A stretch of DNA of 64,000 nt from Pacificoceanicola onchidii (GCF_004804335.1 NZ_SRXY01000001.1:310001-374000); one strand, 5' to 3'; positions 26,638 to 36,019 are shown, counted from the stretch's first letter. The notes: generated by a model not told the origin, from the letters alone. Made by a program: numbers and translations.

Positions 26638-28284
26638 TTACAAGCCGCGCGCCGCCAGCACGATCTCGCCCAACCGGCGGCGCAATTCGGCCGTTGCGCG
26701 CAGCGCCTGCGGTGCGCCGCACAGGCAGTCCAGCGCCACCGCGTACCGCCCCTGCGCCTCCAGCGCTCGGCTCAGCCCCAGCCAGCCGCGCAGATCGCGT
26801 CTTTGCTTGTCGAGCGACTGCCGGAACGCCGCTTCCGCCGCTTCCGCCCGGCCCAGCCGTGCCAGCACTTCCCCCTGAACAAGGAACATGCCGTGGTTGC
26901 TTGGTGCGCGCGCGCAACCTTCCTCGATGCGGGGCAGCAGCGCCTCCAGCCCCTCCGGCCCGCTTTGCATTTCCGCCAGCAGCGAAAGCGCCCGCCATTG
27001 CAACGGATCGCGCGCCACCACGGCGCGCAGGATCGCCTCGGCTTCGCGCCGCTGCCCCATCCGGGTCAGCACCTCGCCCTCCAGCACCTGCAAAAACAGC
27101 GAGCCGGGTGTGACCTTCAACCCCGCGCGGATCAGGCCCAACGCCTCATCAAAGCGCCCCGCACTCATCACCACGCGCACCAGCCGCCCGCGGCTACTGG
27201 TCAGCTCCGGACACTTGCGCAGCGCCTTGCGGAAAGACTGATCCGCCCGGAGCGGCATTCCCGCCTCCTGAAACAGCACCCCGCGCAGGTGCCAGTCCGT
27301 GGCCGAAAAGACCTTCAGCCGCTCCCAGCCCTGCGCGAGCGCGCGCACCTCCCCGCCCCGGCCCGCCGCCTTGAGCATGCGCACCAGCTCCACATGCCCG
27401 TTGCACAGGCCCGGCCAGCGCGCCGCGCCCTTCTGCAACAGATCAATGGCTTCCGTTACGGCGCCGCTCTGGTTCAGCGCCTGCGCCAGGTTGATCCAGA
27501 TCCAGTCCGGGCTATCCGGGTTCTCGTCCAGCGCCGCGCGATAGAGCCGGATTTCCGCCTCCAGCTGCCCCCGCTTGTTCGCCTCGAAAGCCTCCAATGC
27601 GGCCATGGGCACCGCGTCCACGCGGGACGGCAAATCGCGCACCCCGCGCAGCCTGCGACCGTGCAGGGCGGCGTTGAGAACCGGGGCCCAGCGTTTGATC
27701 CAGCGGTCTTCGACCAGCTCCATATGCGCGCAGGGCAGCGCCAGAACGTCCATGCCGCCTTCAGCAAAATACTCCCAATCGAGCCCCTCCCCCGGCCTGC
27801 GCAACCCCGGCCAGATATCGGCGCGAAAGGCGAGGATGCGTCCGGGATAGCACTCCAGCAGCTTGGCATCGAGCGCCTCGATCGCGGCGACGGAGGCCTC
27901 CGGGCCGGGCGGTGCATTGTCCAAAGCACCAAAGCGGCGGCGGTGCAGATCGGCGTCGTCGTCGATCATCGCCAGAACCCCCACGGCCTGCCCGCGCCGG
28001 AGCAGCGCCTGCGCCGTGGCAAATGCGGCCTGAACGCCAAAGGAAAACCCGGTCAGGTGAAACGGCGGCGCCACGCCGGAGGCAAGGATCTGCTCCGCGT
28101 GGTCCCGCCCGATCTGATCCATGCGGTTGGCAAAAAGCCCGTCCTTGGGCGGACGCCGCAGGGCAATGACCTGCACATCGCCGCCAAGTGCTGCCGACAG
28201 CGGCGCGTGATACGTCGCCTCCTCCGCAAGCCCCGGCAGCACAAACACCGTTTTTTGCTCCGCTGAGGATCGCGCGCCAAACAT
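26638..28284 (-). CDS. Thioesterase-like alpha/beta hydrolase fused to TPR repeats
   Basis: The first ~210 of 548 residues look like a type II thioesterase: FVLPGLAEEATYHAPLSAAL, nucleophile elbow GFSFG with Ser81, and ALPCAHMELVED with a candidate catalytic His187. The rest is a series of TPR-like helical pairs (WINLAQALNQSGAVTEAIDLL; LFLQVLEGEVLTRMGQRREA; LVQGEVLARLGRAEAAEAA). No signal peptide is seen. Thioesterases of this type usually act with acyl carrier domains, but none is nearby. The TPR half probably binds a partner protein. Its biological role is unknown. Confidence 0.75.
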   Translation of the reverse strand: MFGARSSAEQKTVFVLPGLAEEATYHAPLSAALGGDVQVIALRRPPKDGLFANRMDQIGRDHAEQILASGVAPPFHLTGFSFGVQAAFATAQALLRRGQAVGVLAMIDDDADLHRRRFGALDNAPPGPEASVAAIEALDAKLLECYPGRILAFRADIWPGLRRPGEGLDWEYFAEGGMDVLALPCAHMELVEDRWIKRWAPVLNAALHGRRLRGVRDLPSRVDAVPMAALEAFEANKRGQLEAEIRLYRAALDENPDSPDWIWINLAQALNQSGAVTEAIDLLQKGAARWPGLCNGHVELVRMLKAAGRGGEVRALAQGWERLKVFSATDWHLRGVLFQEAGMPLRADQSFRKALRKCPELTSSRGRLVRVVMSAGRFDEALGLIRAGLKVTPGSLFLQVLEGEVLTRMGQRREAEAILRAVVARDPLQWRALSLLAEMQSGPEGLEALLPRIEEGCARAPSNHGMFLVQGEVLARLGRAEAAEAAFRQSLDKQRRDLRGWLGLSRALEAQGRYAVALDCLCGAPQALRATAELRRRLGEIVLAARGL

Positions 28285-28320
28285 GCCTGCTTTTCCTTTG
28301 GGTCTTTGGTCGGGGTCGGC

Positions 28321-28694
28321 TCAGTTGCCCTGAAGCTGCGCCAGCGCGGCCTCAAGCCGGGTGATCTGTGCAGCCTGCACGGCCCGAGCCGCCTCAAGCT
28401 CCAGCGTATAAAGCGTCAGTTCCTCGACCTTGCGCAGGAGCCGCATCTGCATATCGGTCATGTCGAGGTCTTCTGCAGCGATCTGCGCGCATGGAACGCG
28501 AAGACGTTACCGGGAAGCGCAGTTCCGATTGCGGACAACGCGTAGGGAGACAGGTAACTGTCCGAACAGGTTGAGCCGACACCGAGGCTCGGTCGGATCG
28601 TTGCGCCATTCTGCGTCAGCAATTCTGCCGAGGCGGTCGAAGCAAGGCCTGCGAGCGACACCGCCATTGGCAGCGCGGGAAATGAGGCGGGCAT
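28321..28694 (-). pseudogene. Remnant of a secreted fibre-like protein with chaperone-type C-terminus
   Basis: Two fragments in different frames lie on the same strand. From 28694 there is a signal peptide (MPASFPALPMAVSLAGLAST then ASA) and about 50 residues (AELLTQNGATIRPSLGVGS...), ending in a stop at 28458. From about 28495 to 28321, another frame reads IAAEDLDMTDMQMRLLRKVE then ELTLYTLELEAA, a coiled-coil tail like the ends of tail-fibre proteins with an intramolecular chaperone (S74-like) domain. I infer a large internal deletion with a frameshift. Alternatively, they are two independent tiny genes, which is less likely. Confidence 0.5.
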
Positions 28695-28750
28695 GGAAAT
28701 CTCCGGATCAAATGGAAGACAACATGCCTCAGACTATCACAGCATCCGAC

Positions 28751-29494
28751 CTACTCAAAACAGGCCGACCGCCCATCTGCCGCAATCGTCGCCGCCCCGC
28801 TCTCGATTGCCCGCGCGCGCTTTTTCAGGAAAGCCGTGGGGCGGGCGGGGTTGCGTTTCTTGGGGTTTGGCAAAGCCGCCGCAATGAGCGCCGCCTGCCG
28901 CGATGACAGGGCTTCTGGGCCAACGCCGAAGTAATGCCGCGCCGCCGCTTCGACGCCAAAGACCCCCTCGCCCATCTCCGCCACGTTGAGATAGACCTCC
29001 AGAATGCGCCGCTTCGACCAGGTTGCCTCGACCATCGGGGTCATCACCGCCTCCAGCGCCTTGCGCACATAGCTGCGTCCTTGCCAAAGGAAGACGTTCT
29101 TGACCACCTGCTGCGAAATCGTCGAGCCGCCCCGCGCTGCGCCGGAGGCAATCGCCGCGCGGATGGCGCTCATGTCAAAACCCCAGTGGTTGCAGAAATT
29201 CGCATCCTCCGCCGCCACCACCGCGCGCAGCATCACCGGCGCGATCTGGTCCGCGTCGACCCACATGCGATCCACCGAGCCGAGCCGTTTCTGCTCGCTC
29301 CAGATCGTGTGGGTTGTCGGCGGGTTCAGGCCTTTGAACGTCAGGACCAGCAAAAGCATCGCAGCAGCCATGATCACCCCCAGACGGACCAACCATTTCA
29401 TCAGCCAGCGCAGCGGGCGGATGCGCGGGCGGTCCGCAGGTTTGCCCTTGCGCTCCTTTTTCGGTGTCTTTGCAGAGGTTTTGCGCGCTGCCAT
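28751..29494 (-). CDS. mtgA: Monofunctional peptidoglycan transglycosylase MtgA
   Basis: After a Lys/Arg-rich cytoplasmic tail there is one membrane helix (LVRLGVIMAAAMLLLVL), then a GT51 domain. The five GT51 motifs are visible: VVAAEDANFCNHWGFD (catalytic Glu), GGSTISQQVVKNVFLWQGRS, RKALEAV, KRRILEVYLNVAEMG and AARHYFG. At 247 residues and with no transpeptidase domain, it fits MtgA, which polymerises lipid II glycan strands at the inner membrane. Confidence 0.96.
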   Translation of the reverse strand: MAARKTSAKTPKKERKGKPADRPRIRPLRWLMKWLVRLGVIMAAAMLLLVLTFKGLNPPTTHTIWSEQKRLGSVDRMWVDADQIAPVMLRAVVAAEDANFCNHWGFDMSAIRAAIASGAARGGSTISQQVVKNVFLWQGRSYVRKALEAVMTPMVEATWSKRRILEVYLNVAEMGEGVFGVEAAARHYFGVGPEALSSRQAALIAAALPNPKKRNPARPTAFLKKRARAIESGAATIAADGRSACFE

Positions 29495-29561
29495 GATCAG
29501 GGTCTACCGCGTCTCACTGGCAATCTGAACAGAAAACAAGGGGGGCGCGTGCCCTCGGCAC

Positions 29562-30254
29562 TCACCGGCGGCGGCGCAGAGCTCCCAGACCGCCAAGCGC
29601 GGCAAGGAACAGCAGGCCCGACGCGGGCAACGGCACCGGGGCGATGGCAACCGCATTTCCATCCAAGCCGGCGCCCAATGCGATAGCTTCTGTAGTTGGC
29701 AGGATTTGAATGTCCCCTGCTTCGAACTCGCCGGACATCAACGCTGCCAACGCATTGCTTGTCTCAGACAGGCCGATTACCGTGAATCCACAGAGCTCGC
29801 CTTTGTTTTTCTCGGTACAGGCCGACAACGAAAAGCCAGAAGTGATTGTTTTTTGAGGGTCATCTTCCTTGGCGACCACCAGATCGAGGCGTTCTCCCGC
29901 GAGCTCGACCAGACCCTCAAGTTGTGGAAATTCTTCAGGATCCACCGTGAACCGTGCAAGTAGGTCTCCCCCGGAGGAGCGGCTGGTGTCCAGATCCTCC
30001 GCACCAATGCCAAAGAGCACCAGCGCCAACCATTCGAGGAAGGTCCGCTGCGCATCCTCTTCGGCGGTGTTGCTGGTCTGCGCGTCCGCTTCGTTGTTGA
30101 TCTGCGAGGTCAGGATCGCATCCATCCGCGAGGCGCTGGACAAACCAACTTCCGGCCCGCTGAGGTTCAAAGAAAACCCGGTTGTCGTTGCCCCCGCAGG
30201 AACCGCGAGACAGGCCAGGAGACCTGCAGCCAGAATATGCTGTTTCATCGTCAT
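29562..30254 (-). CDS. Secreted VPLPA-CTERM protein, unknown function
   Basis: The ATG at 30254 (AAGAG five bases before) gives 230 residues. A signal peptide (MKQHILAAGLLACLAVPAGA) is followed by an acidic domain without a recognised fold. The tail is a sorting signal: VPLPASGLLFLAALGGLGAL then RRRR, i.e. VPLPA motif, hydrophobic helix and basic cluster. Family knowledge says such tails are processed by exosortase-type enzymes; none is encoded in the window. A similar protein lies immediately upstream on the same strand. Confidence 0.85.
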   Translation of the reverse strand: MTMKQHILAAGLLACLAVPAGATTTGFSLNLSGPEVGLSSASRMDAILTSQINNEADAQTSNTAEEDAQRTFLEWLALVLFGIGAEDLDTSRSSGGDLLARFTVDPEEFPQLEGLVELAGERLDLVVAKEDDPQKTITSGFSLSACTEKNKGELCGFTVIGLSETSNALAALMSGEFEAGDIQILPTTEAIALGAGLDGNAVAIAPVPLPASGLLFLAALGGLGALRRRR

Positions 30255-30426
30255 CACCGCTCTTGGGGCTATTGCGCCCGGTCTCGTCTCATGCGCGTTG
30301 TTTTTGCCGCGTCTTGTTAGGAAAGATTAATAATCGGTAAACGCCCTCAAGTAAACCTTGCGTTGCATTGCGCCCACCATGGATTGCGCCCTTTGCCGCC
30401 GCAGACGCTACAAAATGGGCAAACAG

Positions 30427-30453
30427 CAAAAAGGCGCCCCAACGGGACGCCTT
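30427..30453 (-). terminator. Intrinsic terminator of the upstream VPLPA-CTERM gene
   Basis: On the minus strand AAGGCGTCCC-GTT-GGGGCGCCTT forms a 10-bp stem with one G-U pair, directly followed by a T5 run. It lies about 35 bp after the stop of the gene ending at 30488. Confidence 0.85.
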
Positions 30454-30487
30454 GACCGGCGCTGATCTGCGCCCTTGTGAACCGGGA

Positions 30488-31222
30488 TCAGCCCTTCTTC
30501 AGACGGCGGCGCAGACCCATCGCGCCGATCGCGCCCAGCAGCAACAGGCCCGAAGCCGGGATCGGCACCGGGGCCACGTTGTAGGTCACGCTGATGGCAA
30601 ACACGTCGCCCACGCCAACCTCGCCGGAGGTGTAGTTCTGCCGTGTGGGGCTATCGGCGAACAGGAACAGCCGGGTCGCATCGCCCGGCCCCTGGTTGCT
30701 GGTTTCCCAACCACAGGGGGCCGTGGTGCCGTCCTTGATCATCACGAAGCCGTTGTCACTTCCGCAGCCGCCATAACCACCATTCACGAACCAGTTCCGG
30801 TCATGAACCGGATCGCCGTCAATCGAGAAATAGTTCAGCGGCGCGCCCAGATCGGTCCAGCTGGAGCTGGTCACATTGGACAGGGCGTAGAAGTTTTCCT
30901 TGGTGGTGCCCGCGGCGTCGAACTCGATGAAGGCTTGCAGAATCCCGCCCGAGTAAACCCCGACCAGCACGCTCAGCACGTCGCCCCAGTTGGTGTCGAC
31001 GAAGCTGCTTTTGAAGTCGATACCGTTCTCAACGAGGTCCGTCGCCCCAAGCACCCCTTCGTTCAGCCCGCCGGTGCCGGTCCATGTGGTCACCGCCGAT
31101 GCCTTGGGCGCGGTGTAGCTGCTGCTGTCGTTCAGCTTGTAGACCACCTCCGTCACGGTGGCCGCCGAGGCAGGCAACGCCACGCTGGCGGTCAAAGCCA
31201 ATGCCGTCAAAAAAGATCTCAT
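30488..31222 (-). CDS. Secreted VPLPA-CTERM protein, unknown function
   Basis: This 244-residue protein has a signal peptide (MRSFLTALALTASVALPASA) and a C-terminal sorting tail, VPIPASGLLLLGAIGAMGLR followed by RRLKKG. The middle part is beta-rich, with many Gly, Asn, Ser and Thr and two cysteines (GGCGSDNG, APCGWE), as in PEP-CTERM-type extracellular proteins. It has its own terminator, so it is probably transcribed separately from its smaller neighbour at 29562. Confidence 0.87.
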   Translation of the reverse strand: MRSFLTALALTASVALPASAATVTEVVYKLNDSSSYTAPKASAVTTWTGTGGLNEGVLGATDLVENGIDFKSSFVDTNWGDVLSVLVGVYSGGILQAFIEFDAAGTTKENFYALSNVTSSSWTDLGAPLNYFSIDGDPVHDRNWFVNGGYGGCGSDNGFVMIKDGTTAPCGWETSNQGPGDATRLFLFADSPTRQNYTSGEVGVGDVFAISVTYNVAPVPIPASGLLLLGAIGAMGLRRRLKKG

Positions 31223-31332
31223 CTCCCAAAACTCCCATATTCAAATTCGCGCATATTCACCTTGCCACACTCTTGGTAAACGCGCTACATGTTTGCGCTC
31301 GCTGGTTTTGGGACAGACACATACGAGGAAAA

Positions 31333-31362
31333 CGAAAAAGGGCGACCCGTCGGGCCGCCCTT
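31333..31362 (-). terminator. Intrinsic terminator of gltB
   Basis: On the minus strand AAGGGCGGCCC-GAC-GGGTCGCCCTT forms an 11-bp stem with one G-U pair followed by T5, about 25 bp after the gltB stop. Confidence 0.88.
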
Positions 31363-31385
31363 CCTCAAAATCCAAGGACCAGAAA

Positions 31386-34300
31386 TCACTCCGCAGGCAC
31401 GGCCTGCTCGCCTTCGATGCCCAGCGGGTGGGCAATCTTGTCGAGCATTTCGACCGGGCAGACCTGCAGGAAGTTGCCCTTCTCGATGTCCCAATGTTGC
31501 AGGATGTCCTGCGCCTTGCGGGAGAAGGTTTCCTCCGCGTGGCGTTCGATCAGGCCTTTGAGCTGCGCTTCCCATTCCGGCGTGGTCACCGGGCAGGTCA
31601 CAAGCCCTTCCATGTTCATCATCGCCGGCGCTTTGCCTTCGGGATCATAGAGATAGGCCATGCCGCCGGTCATCCCTGCGCCAAAGTTCGCGCCGATGGA
31701 GCCAAGGATCACCGCGACCCCGCCAGTCATGTATTCACAACCGTTGGAGCCACAGCCCTCGATCACCACCTTCGCGCCCGAGTTGCGGACCGCGAAACGC
31801 TCGCCCGCGCGGCCTGCGGCAAACAGGTGCCCGTCGGTCGCACCGTAAAGCACGGTGTTGCCGATGATCGTGTTCTCGGAGGCCACCAGCGGCGAGACCT
31901 GCTGCGGACGCACCACAATGAGACCACCAGAGAGGCCCTTGCCGACGTAATCGTTGGCATCACCCGACACTTCGATCTTCAGACCCGGCGCCGCGAAGGC
32001 CCCCAGAGCCTGCCCCGCAGAGCCTGTCAGCTTGACGTGCAGGTGATCGGGCTGGAGCGCGTTGCGCATGCCGAACTTGCGCACGATATGGCTGGACGTG
32101 CGCGTGCCCACCGTCCGGTGCGTGTTCATAACCGCATAAGACAGCTGCATTTTCTCGCCGTCTTCGAGGAAACGCGCCGCGTCGCGCACGATCTCCGCAT
32201 CCAGCGTATCCGGCACCGCGTTGCGCGGGCGGTCACGGTCGTAGACGATGTTTTCCGAGCCATCCACATGGATCAGCAGCGGGTTGAGGTCGAGATCATC
32301 CAGATGCTCGGAGCCACGGCTGACCTGAGACAGCAGATCGGCCCGGCCAATCACATCCTCAAGGCTGCGCGCGCCGATGGAGGCGAGGATTTCCCGCACT
32401 TCCTGCGCGTAGAAGGTGATCAGGTTCACAACCTTGTCCGCGTTGCCGGTGAACTTGGCCCGCAGATCATCGCGCTGGGTGCAGACGCCCACCGGGCAGG
32501 TGTTCGACTGGCACTGACGCACCATGATACAGCCCATCGCGATCAGCGCCGCGGTGCCGATGCCGTACTCTTCCGCGCCGAGCATCGCCGCCATGACAAT
32601 GTCACGCCCCGTGCGCAGACCGCCATCCGTGCGCAGAACCACGCGGCTGCGCAGGTTGTTCATCGCCAGAACCTGATGCGCCTCTGTGAGGCCCATCTCC
32701 CACGGCAGACCCGCGTATTTGATCGAGGTCGCAGGGGAGGCACCCGTGCCGCCATTGTGGCCGGAGATCAGGATCACATCCGCCTCGGCCTTGGCCACAC
32801 CGGCTGCAATCGTGCCAACACCGGAGGAGGCCACCAGCTTCACGGTCACTTTCACGGTTGGGTTGATCTGCTTGAGATCGTAGATCAGCTGCGCGAGGTC
32901 TTCGATCGAGTAGATGTCGTGGTGCGGCGGCGGCGAGATCAGGGTCACACCTTTGGTCGAGTGCCGCAGGCGGGCAATCAGGTCCGTGACCTTCATCCCC
33001 GGAAGCTGGCCGCCTTCACCGGGCTTCGCGCCCTGCGCCACCTTGATCTCAAGCTCTTCGCAGTGGTTGAGATACTCGGCGGTCACACCAAAACGGCCCG
33101 ACGCCACCTGCTTGATCTTCGCAGAGGGGTTGTCCCCGTTCGGCTCCGGTACGAAATGCGCCGGATCTTCGCCGCCCTCACCCGAGTCAGACTTCGCGCC
33201 AATCCGGTTCATCGCCACGTTCAGCGTCTTGTGCGCCTCGGGGCTGAGCGCGCCCAGCGACATGCCCGGCGTCACGAACCGCTTGCGAATGGACGTGATG
33301 CTTTCCACCTCTTCCAGCGGGATCGCATCGCCCAGCGGCTTGATCGCCAGGAGGTCACGCAGATGGATCGGCGGGTTCGCCTGCATCGCCTTGGAATACT
33401 GCTTCCACAGCTCGAACGACGCGCGGTCACAGGCGCTCTGCAACAGGTGCATGTTCTGCGCACCCCAGGCGTGGGTTTCGCCGGACTTGCGCGCCTTGTA
33501 GAAGCCGCCAATCGGCAGAACGTCCTGCCCGCGTGCATAAGCCAGCGCGTGCACCTCTTCCGCCTTGTTCTGCAAACCGCGCAGACCGATGCCGGAAATC
33601 CGGCTGGTCATGCCCGGGAAGAACTCGGCGCACATGGCGCGGGACAGGCCCACCGCCTCGAAGTTCAGACCCCCGCGATAGGAGGAAATCACCGAAATCC
33701 CCATCTTCGCCATGATCTTCAGAAGACCCTGATCCACCGCGTCGCGATAGCGTGCGATGTTTTCCGTCAGGCTGCCATCGAGCAGGCCCCGCTCGATGCG
33801 GTCCGCAAGGCTGTCCTCGGCAAGGTAAGCGTTCACCACCGTGGCCCCGGCCCCGATCAGCACCGCGAAGTAATGCGGGTCAATGCATTCGGCCGAGCGC
33901 ACGTTGATCGAGCAGAAGGTCCGCAGCCCCTTGCGCGTCAGGTGGCTGTGCACCGCGCTTGTCGCGAGGATCATCGGCATGGCAACCTTGTCCGCGCCGG
34001 AATGCTCGTCCGTCAGGATGAGATGGCCCGAACCGGAGCGCACTGCGTCTTCCGCTTCCGAACGAATGCGGTTCAGCGCCGTGCGCAGCGCATCCTGACC
34101 GCCGCCTGCAGGGAAGGTACAGTCGATCTCGATGCAAGGCGCATTGAAGGACGCCTTGAGCGCGTCGAACTGCGCGTTGCCCACAAACGGGCTGTCGAGC
34201 ACGTAGATCTCGGTCTGCGCCGAGGACTCGTCGAGCACGTTCTTGAGGTTCCCGAACCGCGTCTTGAGGCTCATCACGCGGTATTCGCGCAAGGAGTCAA

Positions 34301-35927
34301 TCGGCGGGTTCGTCACCTGGCTGAAGTTCTGACGGAAGTAATGGCTCAGCGGGCGATACTTCTTCGACAGAACCGCAGAGGGCGTGTCATCACCCATCGA
34401 AGCCAACGTCTCTTTGCCGTCTTCGGCCATCGGCGCAAGGATTTGCTCAAGCTCTTCAATGGTATAGCCTGCTGCGATCTGGCGCTGGCGCAGCTCTGCC
34501 CCGGCAAAGACCGGCTTTTCTTCGACCGCCGCCAAAGTGCCGTCAAGCTCGGTGATCTTGCCAACCCAATCGCCAAACGGCTGCGAGGCGGCCAGTGCGT
34601 CCTTGATCTCGGTATCGTGGTAGAGCTTGCCCTCTTTCATGTCGACGGCAATCATCTGGCCCGGCCCAAGCGCGCCCTTTTCGCGCGCGGTTGCCTCATC
34701 GGTCGGCACCATGCCGATCTCGGAGCCGGCAATCAGCAGGCCGTCGCCGGTCACAACGTAGCGCATGGGGCGCAGACCGTTGCGGTCCAGACCGCCGCAC
34801 ACCCAGCGACCATCGGTCATCGCCAGCGCGGCGGGACCATCCCAGGGCTCCATCACGGAGTTGCAGTAGGAATACATGTCGCGCCAGCTCTGCGGCAGCT
34901 CAACCGCCTGCTTGGACCAGCTCTCCGGCACCAGCATGGTCTTGGCCATCGGCGCATTGCGCCCGGCGCGCACCAGCACCTCGAACACCGCGTCCAGCGC
35001 CGCACTGTCGGACGAGCCATTCGGTACGATCGGCTTGATGTCTTCCGCCTTTTCTTCGAAGGCCGAGGAGGCCATGCGAATTTCGTGCGATTTCATCCAG
35101 TTGACGTTGCCCTTGAGCGTGTTGATCTCGCCGTTGTGCGCCAGCATGCGGAACGGCTGCGCCAGCCACCACTGCGGAAAGGTGTTGGTGGAATAGCGCT
35201 GGTGATAGATCGCAAAGGCGCTCTCGAACCGCGCATCCTGCAGGTCCGGATAGAACTCCGCCACCTGCTCCGCCAGCATCATGCCTTTGTAAATGATCGA
35301 ACGGCAGGACAGCGACGCCATGTACAGCCCGTTGATCCCGGCGGCCAGAACCGCCTTCTCGATGCGGCGGCGGATGACATAAAGCTCGCGCTCAAAGGTC
35401 TCCTCGTCCACACCCTTGGCGTTGGAAATCAGGATCTGCTCGATCTCCGGGCGTGTCGCGTTGGCCTTCTCGCCGAGGCAGGACACATCCACCGGCACAT
35501 GGCGCCAGCCGTAGATGTAATAGCCCATGCGCAGCACTTCGCTCTCGACGATGGTCCGGCAGGCTTCCTGTGCGCCATGGTCGGTGCGCGGCAGGAACAC
35601 CTGACCCACGGCCATCAGCTCATCCATGCGCGGCTCGTGGCCGGTGCGCTCGATCTGGTCGTAGAAGAACTTCACCGGAATCTGCACGTGAATGCCTGCG
35701 CCGTCGCCGGTCTTGCCATCCGCGTCCACAGCACCGCGGTGCCAGATTGCCTTCAGCGCGGTGATCCCGGCCTCCACAACCTTGCGCGACGGCTTGCCGT
35801 TGAGGCTGACCACAAGGCCCACCCCGCAACTGCTGTGCTCTTCGCTCTCATGATACAGGCCCTTCTCGGCCATAAACGCGCGCTTCGCCTCTTCGCGGGC
35901 TACCCATTCAGCATCATATTTGGTCAT
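31386..35927 (-). CDS. gltB: Glutamate synthase (NADPH) large subunit
   Basis: The start at 35927 has GGAGG nine bases upstream; an ATG two codons earlier is only three bases from it. The ~1513-residue protein begins with a short propeptide before Cys34 in HSSCGVGL, the Ntn-type glutaminase nucleophile. The central and FMN-binding synthase domains follow, with SGHNGGTGASPATSIKYAG. The 3Fe-4S cysteines are in GCIMVRQCQSNTCPVGVC, and a C-terminal beta-helix (GGLIVVRPQ; GNTVLYGATDGHLFAAGRAG) completes the plan. It converts glutamine and 2-oxoglutarate to glutamate. gltD lies upstream on the same strand, separated by a gap with a 13-base G/C run. Confidence 0.98.
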   Translation of the reverse strand: MTKYDAEWVAREEAKRAFMAEKGLYHESEEHSSCGVGLVVSLNGKPSRKVVEAGITALKAIWHRGAVDADGKTGDGAGIHVQIPVKFFYDQIERTGHEPRMDELMAVGQVFLPRTDHGAQEACRTIVESEVLRMGYYIYGWRHVPVDVSCLGEKANATRPEIEQILISNAKGVDEETFERELYVIRRRIEKAVLAAGINGLYMASLSCRSIIYKGMMLAEQVAEFYPDLQDARFESAFAIYHQRYSTNTFPQWWLAQPFRMLAHNGEINTLKGNVNWMKSHEIRMASSAFEEKAEDIKPIVPNGSSDSAALDAVFEVLVRAGRNAPMAKTMLVPESWSKQAVELPQSWRDMYSYCNSVMEPWDGPAALAMTDGRWVCGGLDRNGLRPMRYVVTGDGLLIAGSEIGMVPTDEATAREKGALGPGQMIAVDMKEGKLYHDTEIKDALAASQPFGDWVGKITELDGTLAAVEEKPVFAGAELRQRQIAAGYTIEELEQILAPMAEDGKETLASMGDDTPSAVLSKKYRPLSHYFRQNFSQVTNPPIDSLREYRVMSLKTRFGNLKNVLDESSAQTEIYVLDSPFVGNAQFDALKASFNAPCIEIDCTFPAGGGQDALRTALNRIRSEAEDAVRSGSGHLILTDEHSGADKVAMPMILATSAVHSHLTRKGLRTFCSINVRSAECIDPHYFAVLIGAGATVVNAYLAEDSLADRIERGLLDGSLTENIARYRDAVDQGLLKIMAKMGISVISSYRGGLNFEAVGLSRAMCAEFFPGMTSRISGIGLRGLQNKAEEVHALAYARGQDVLPIGGFYKARKSGETHAWGAQNMHLLQSACDRASFELWKQYSKAMQANPPIHLRDLLAIKPLGDAIPLEEVESITSIRKRFVTPGMSLGALSPEAHKTLNVAMNRIGAKSDSGEGGEDPAHFVPEPNGDNPSAKIKQVASGRFGVTAEYLNHCEELEIKVAQGAKPGEGGQLPGMKVTDLIARLRHSTKGVTLISPPPHHDIYSIEDLAQLIYDLKQINPTVKVTVKLVASSGVGTIAAGVAKAEADVILISGHNGGTGASPATSIKYAGLPWEMGLTEAHQVLAMNNLRSRVVLRTDGGLRTGRDIVMAAMLGAEEYGIGTAALIAMGCIMVRQCQSNTCPVGVCTQRDDLRAKFTGNADKVVNLITFYAQEVREILASIGARSLEDVIGRADLLSQVSRGSEHLDDLDLNPLLIHVDGSENIVYDRDRPRNAVPDTLDAEIVRDAARFLEDGEKMQLSYAVMNTHRTVGTRTSSHIVRKFGMRNALQPDHLHVKLTGSAGQALGAFAAPGLKIEVSGDANDYVGKGLSGGLIVVRPQQVSPLVASENTIIGNTVLYGATDGHLFAAGRAGERFAVRNSGAKVVIEGCGSNGCEYMTGGVAVILGSIGANFGAGMTGGMAYLYDPEGKAPAMMNMEGLVTCPVTTPEWEAQLKGLIERHAEETFSRKAQDILQHWDIEKGNFLQVCPVEMLDKIAHPLGIEGEQAVPAE

Positions 35928-35966
35928 GGTCATCGTCCTCCATGAGGGGCCGCCGCAGCGGCCAAA

Positions 35967-36002
35967 AAATCGGGGGGGGGGGGGCCGCAGCGATGCGGCC
36001 CG
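35967..36002 (-). repeat. Homopolymer tract and hairpin in the gltD-gltB gap
   Basis: The plus strand has 13 consecutive G at 35972-35984 (poly-C in the transcript), next to GGCCGCA-GCGA-TGCGGCC, a perfect 7-bp hairpin ending at 36000. A T6 run follows the poly-C in the transcript. The tract is unlike the surrounding sequence and prone to slippage or sequencing error. Confidence 0.7.
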
Positions 36003-36019
36003 AATTTGTTGGAAAAGGC

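Noticed and set aside
31158..35945. A 1595-codon open frame on the plus strand opposite gltB
   Set aside because: It mirrors gltB almost exactly, is rich in His and Arg as expected from the complement of GC-rich codons, and has no ribosome site. gltB is certain on the other strand.
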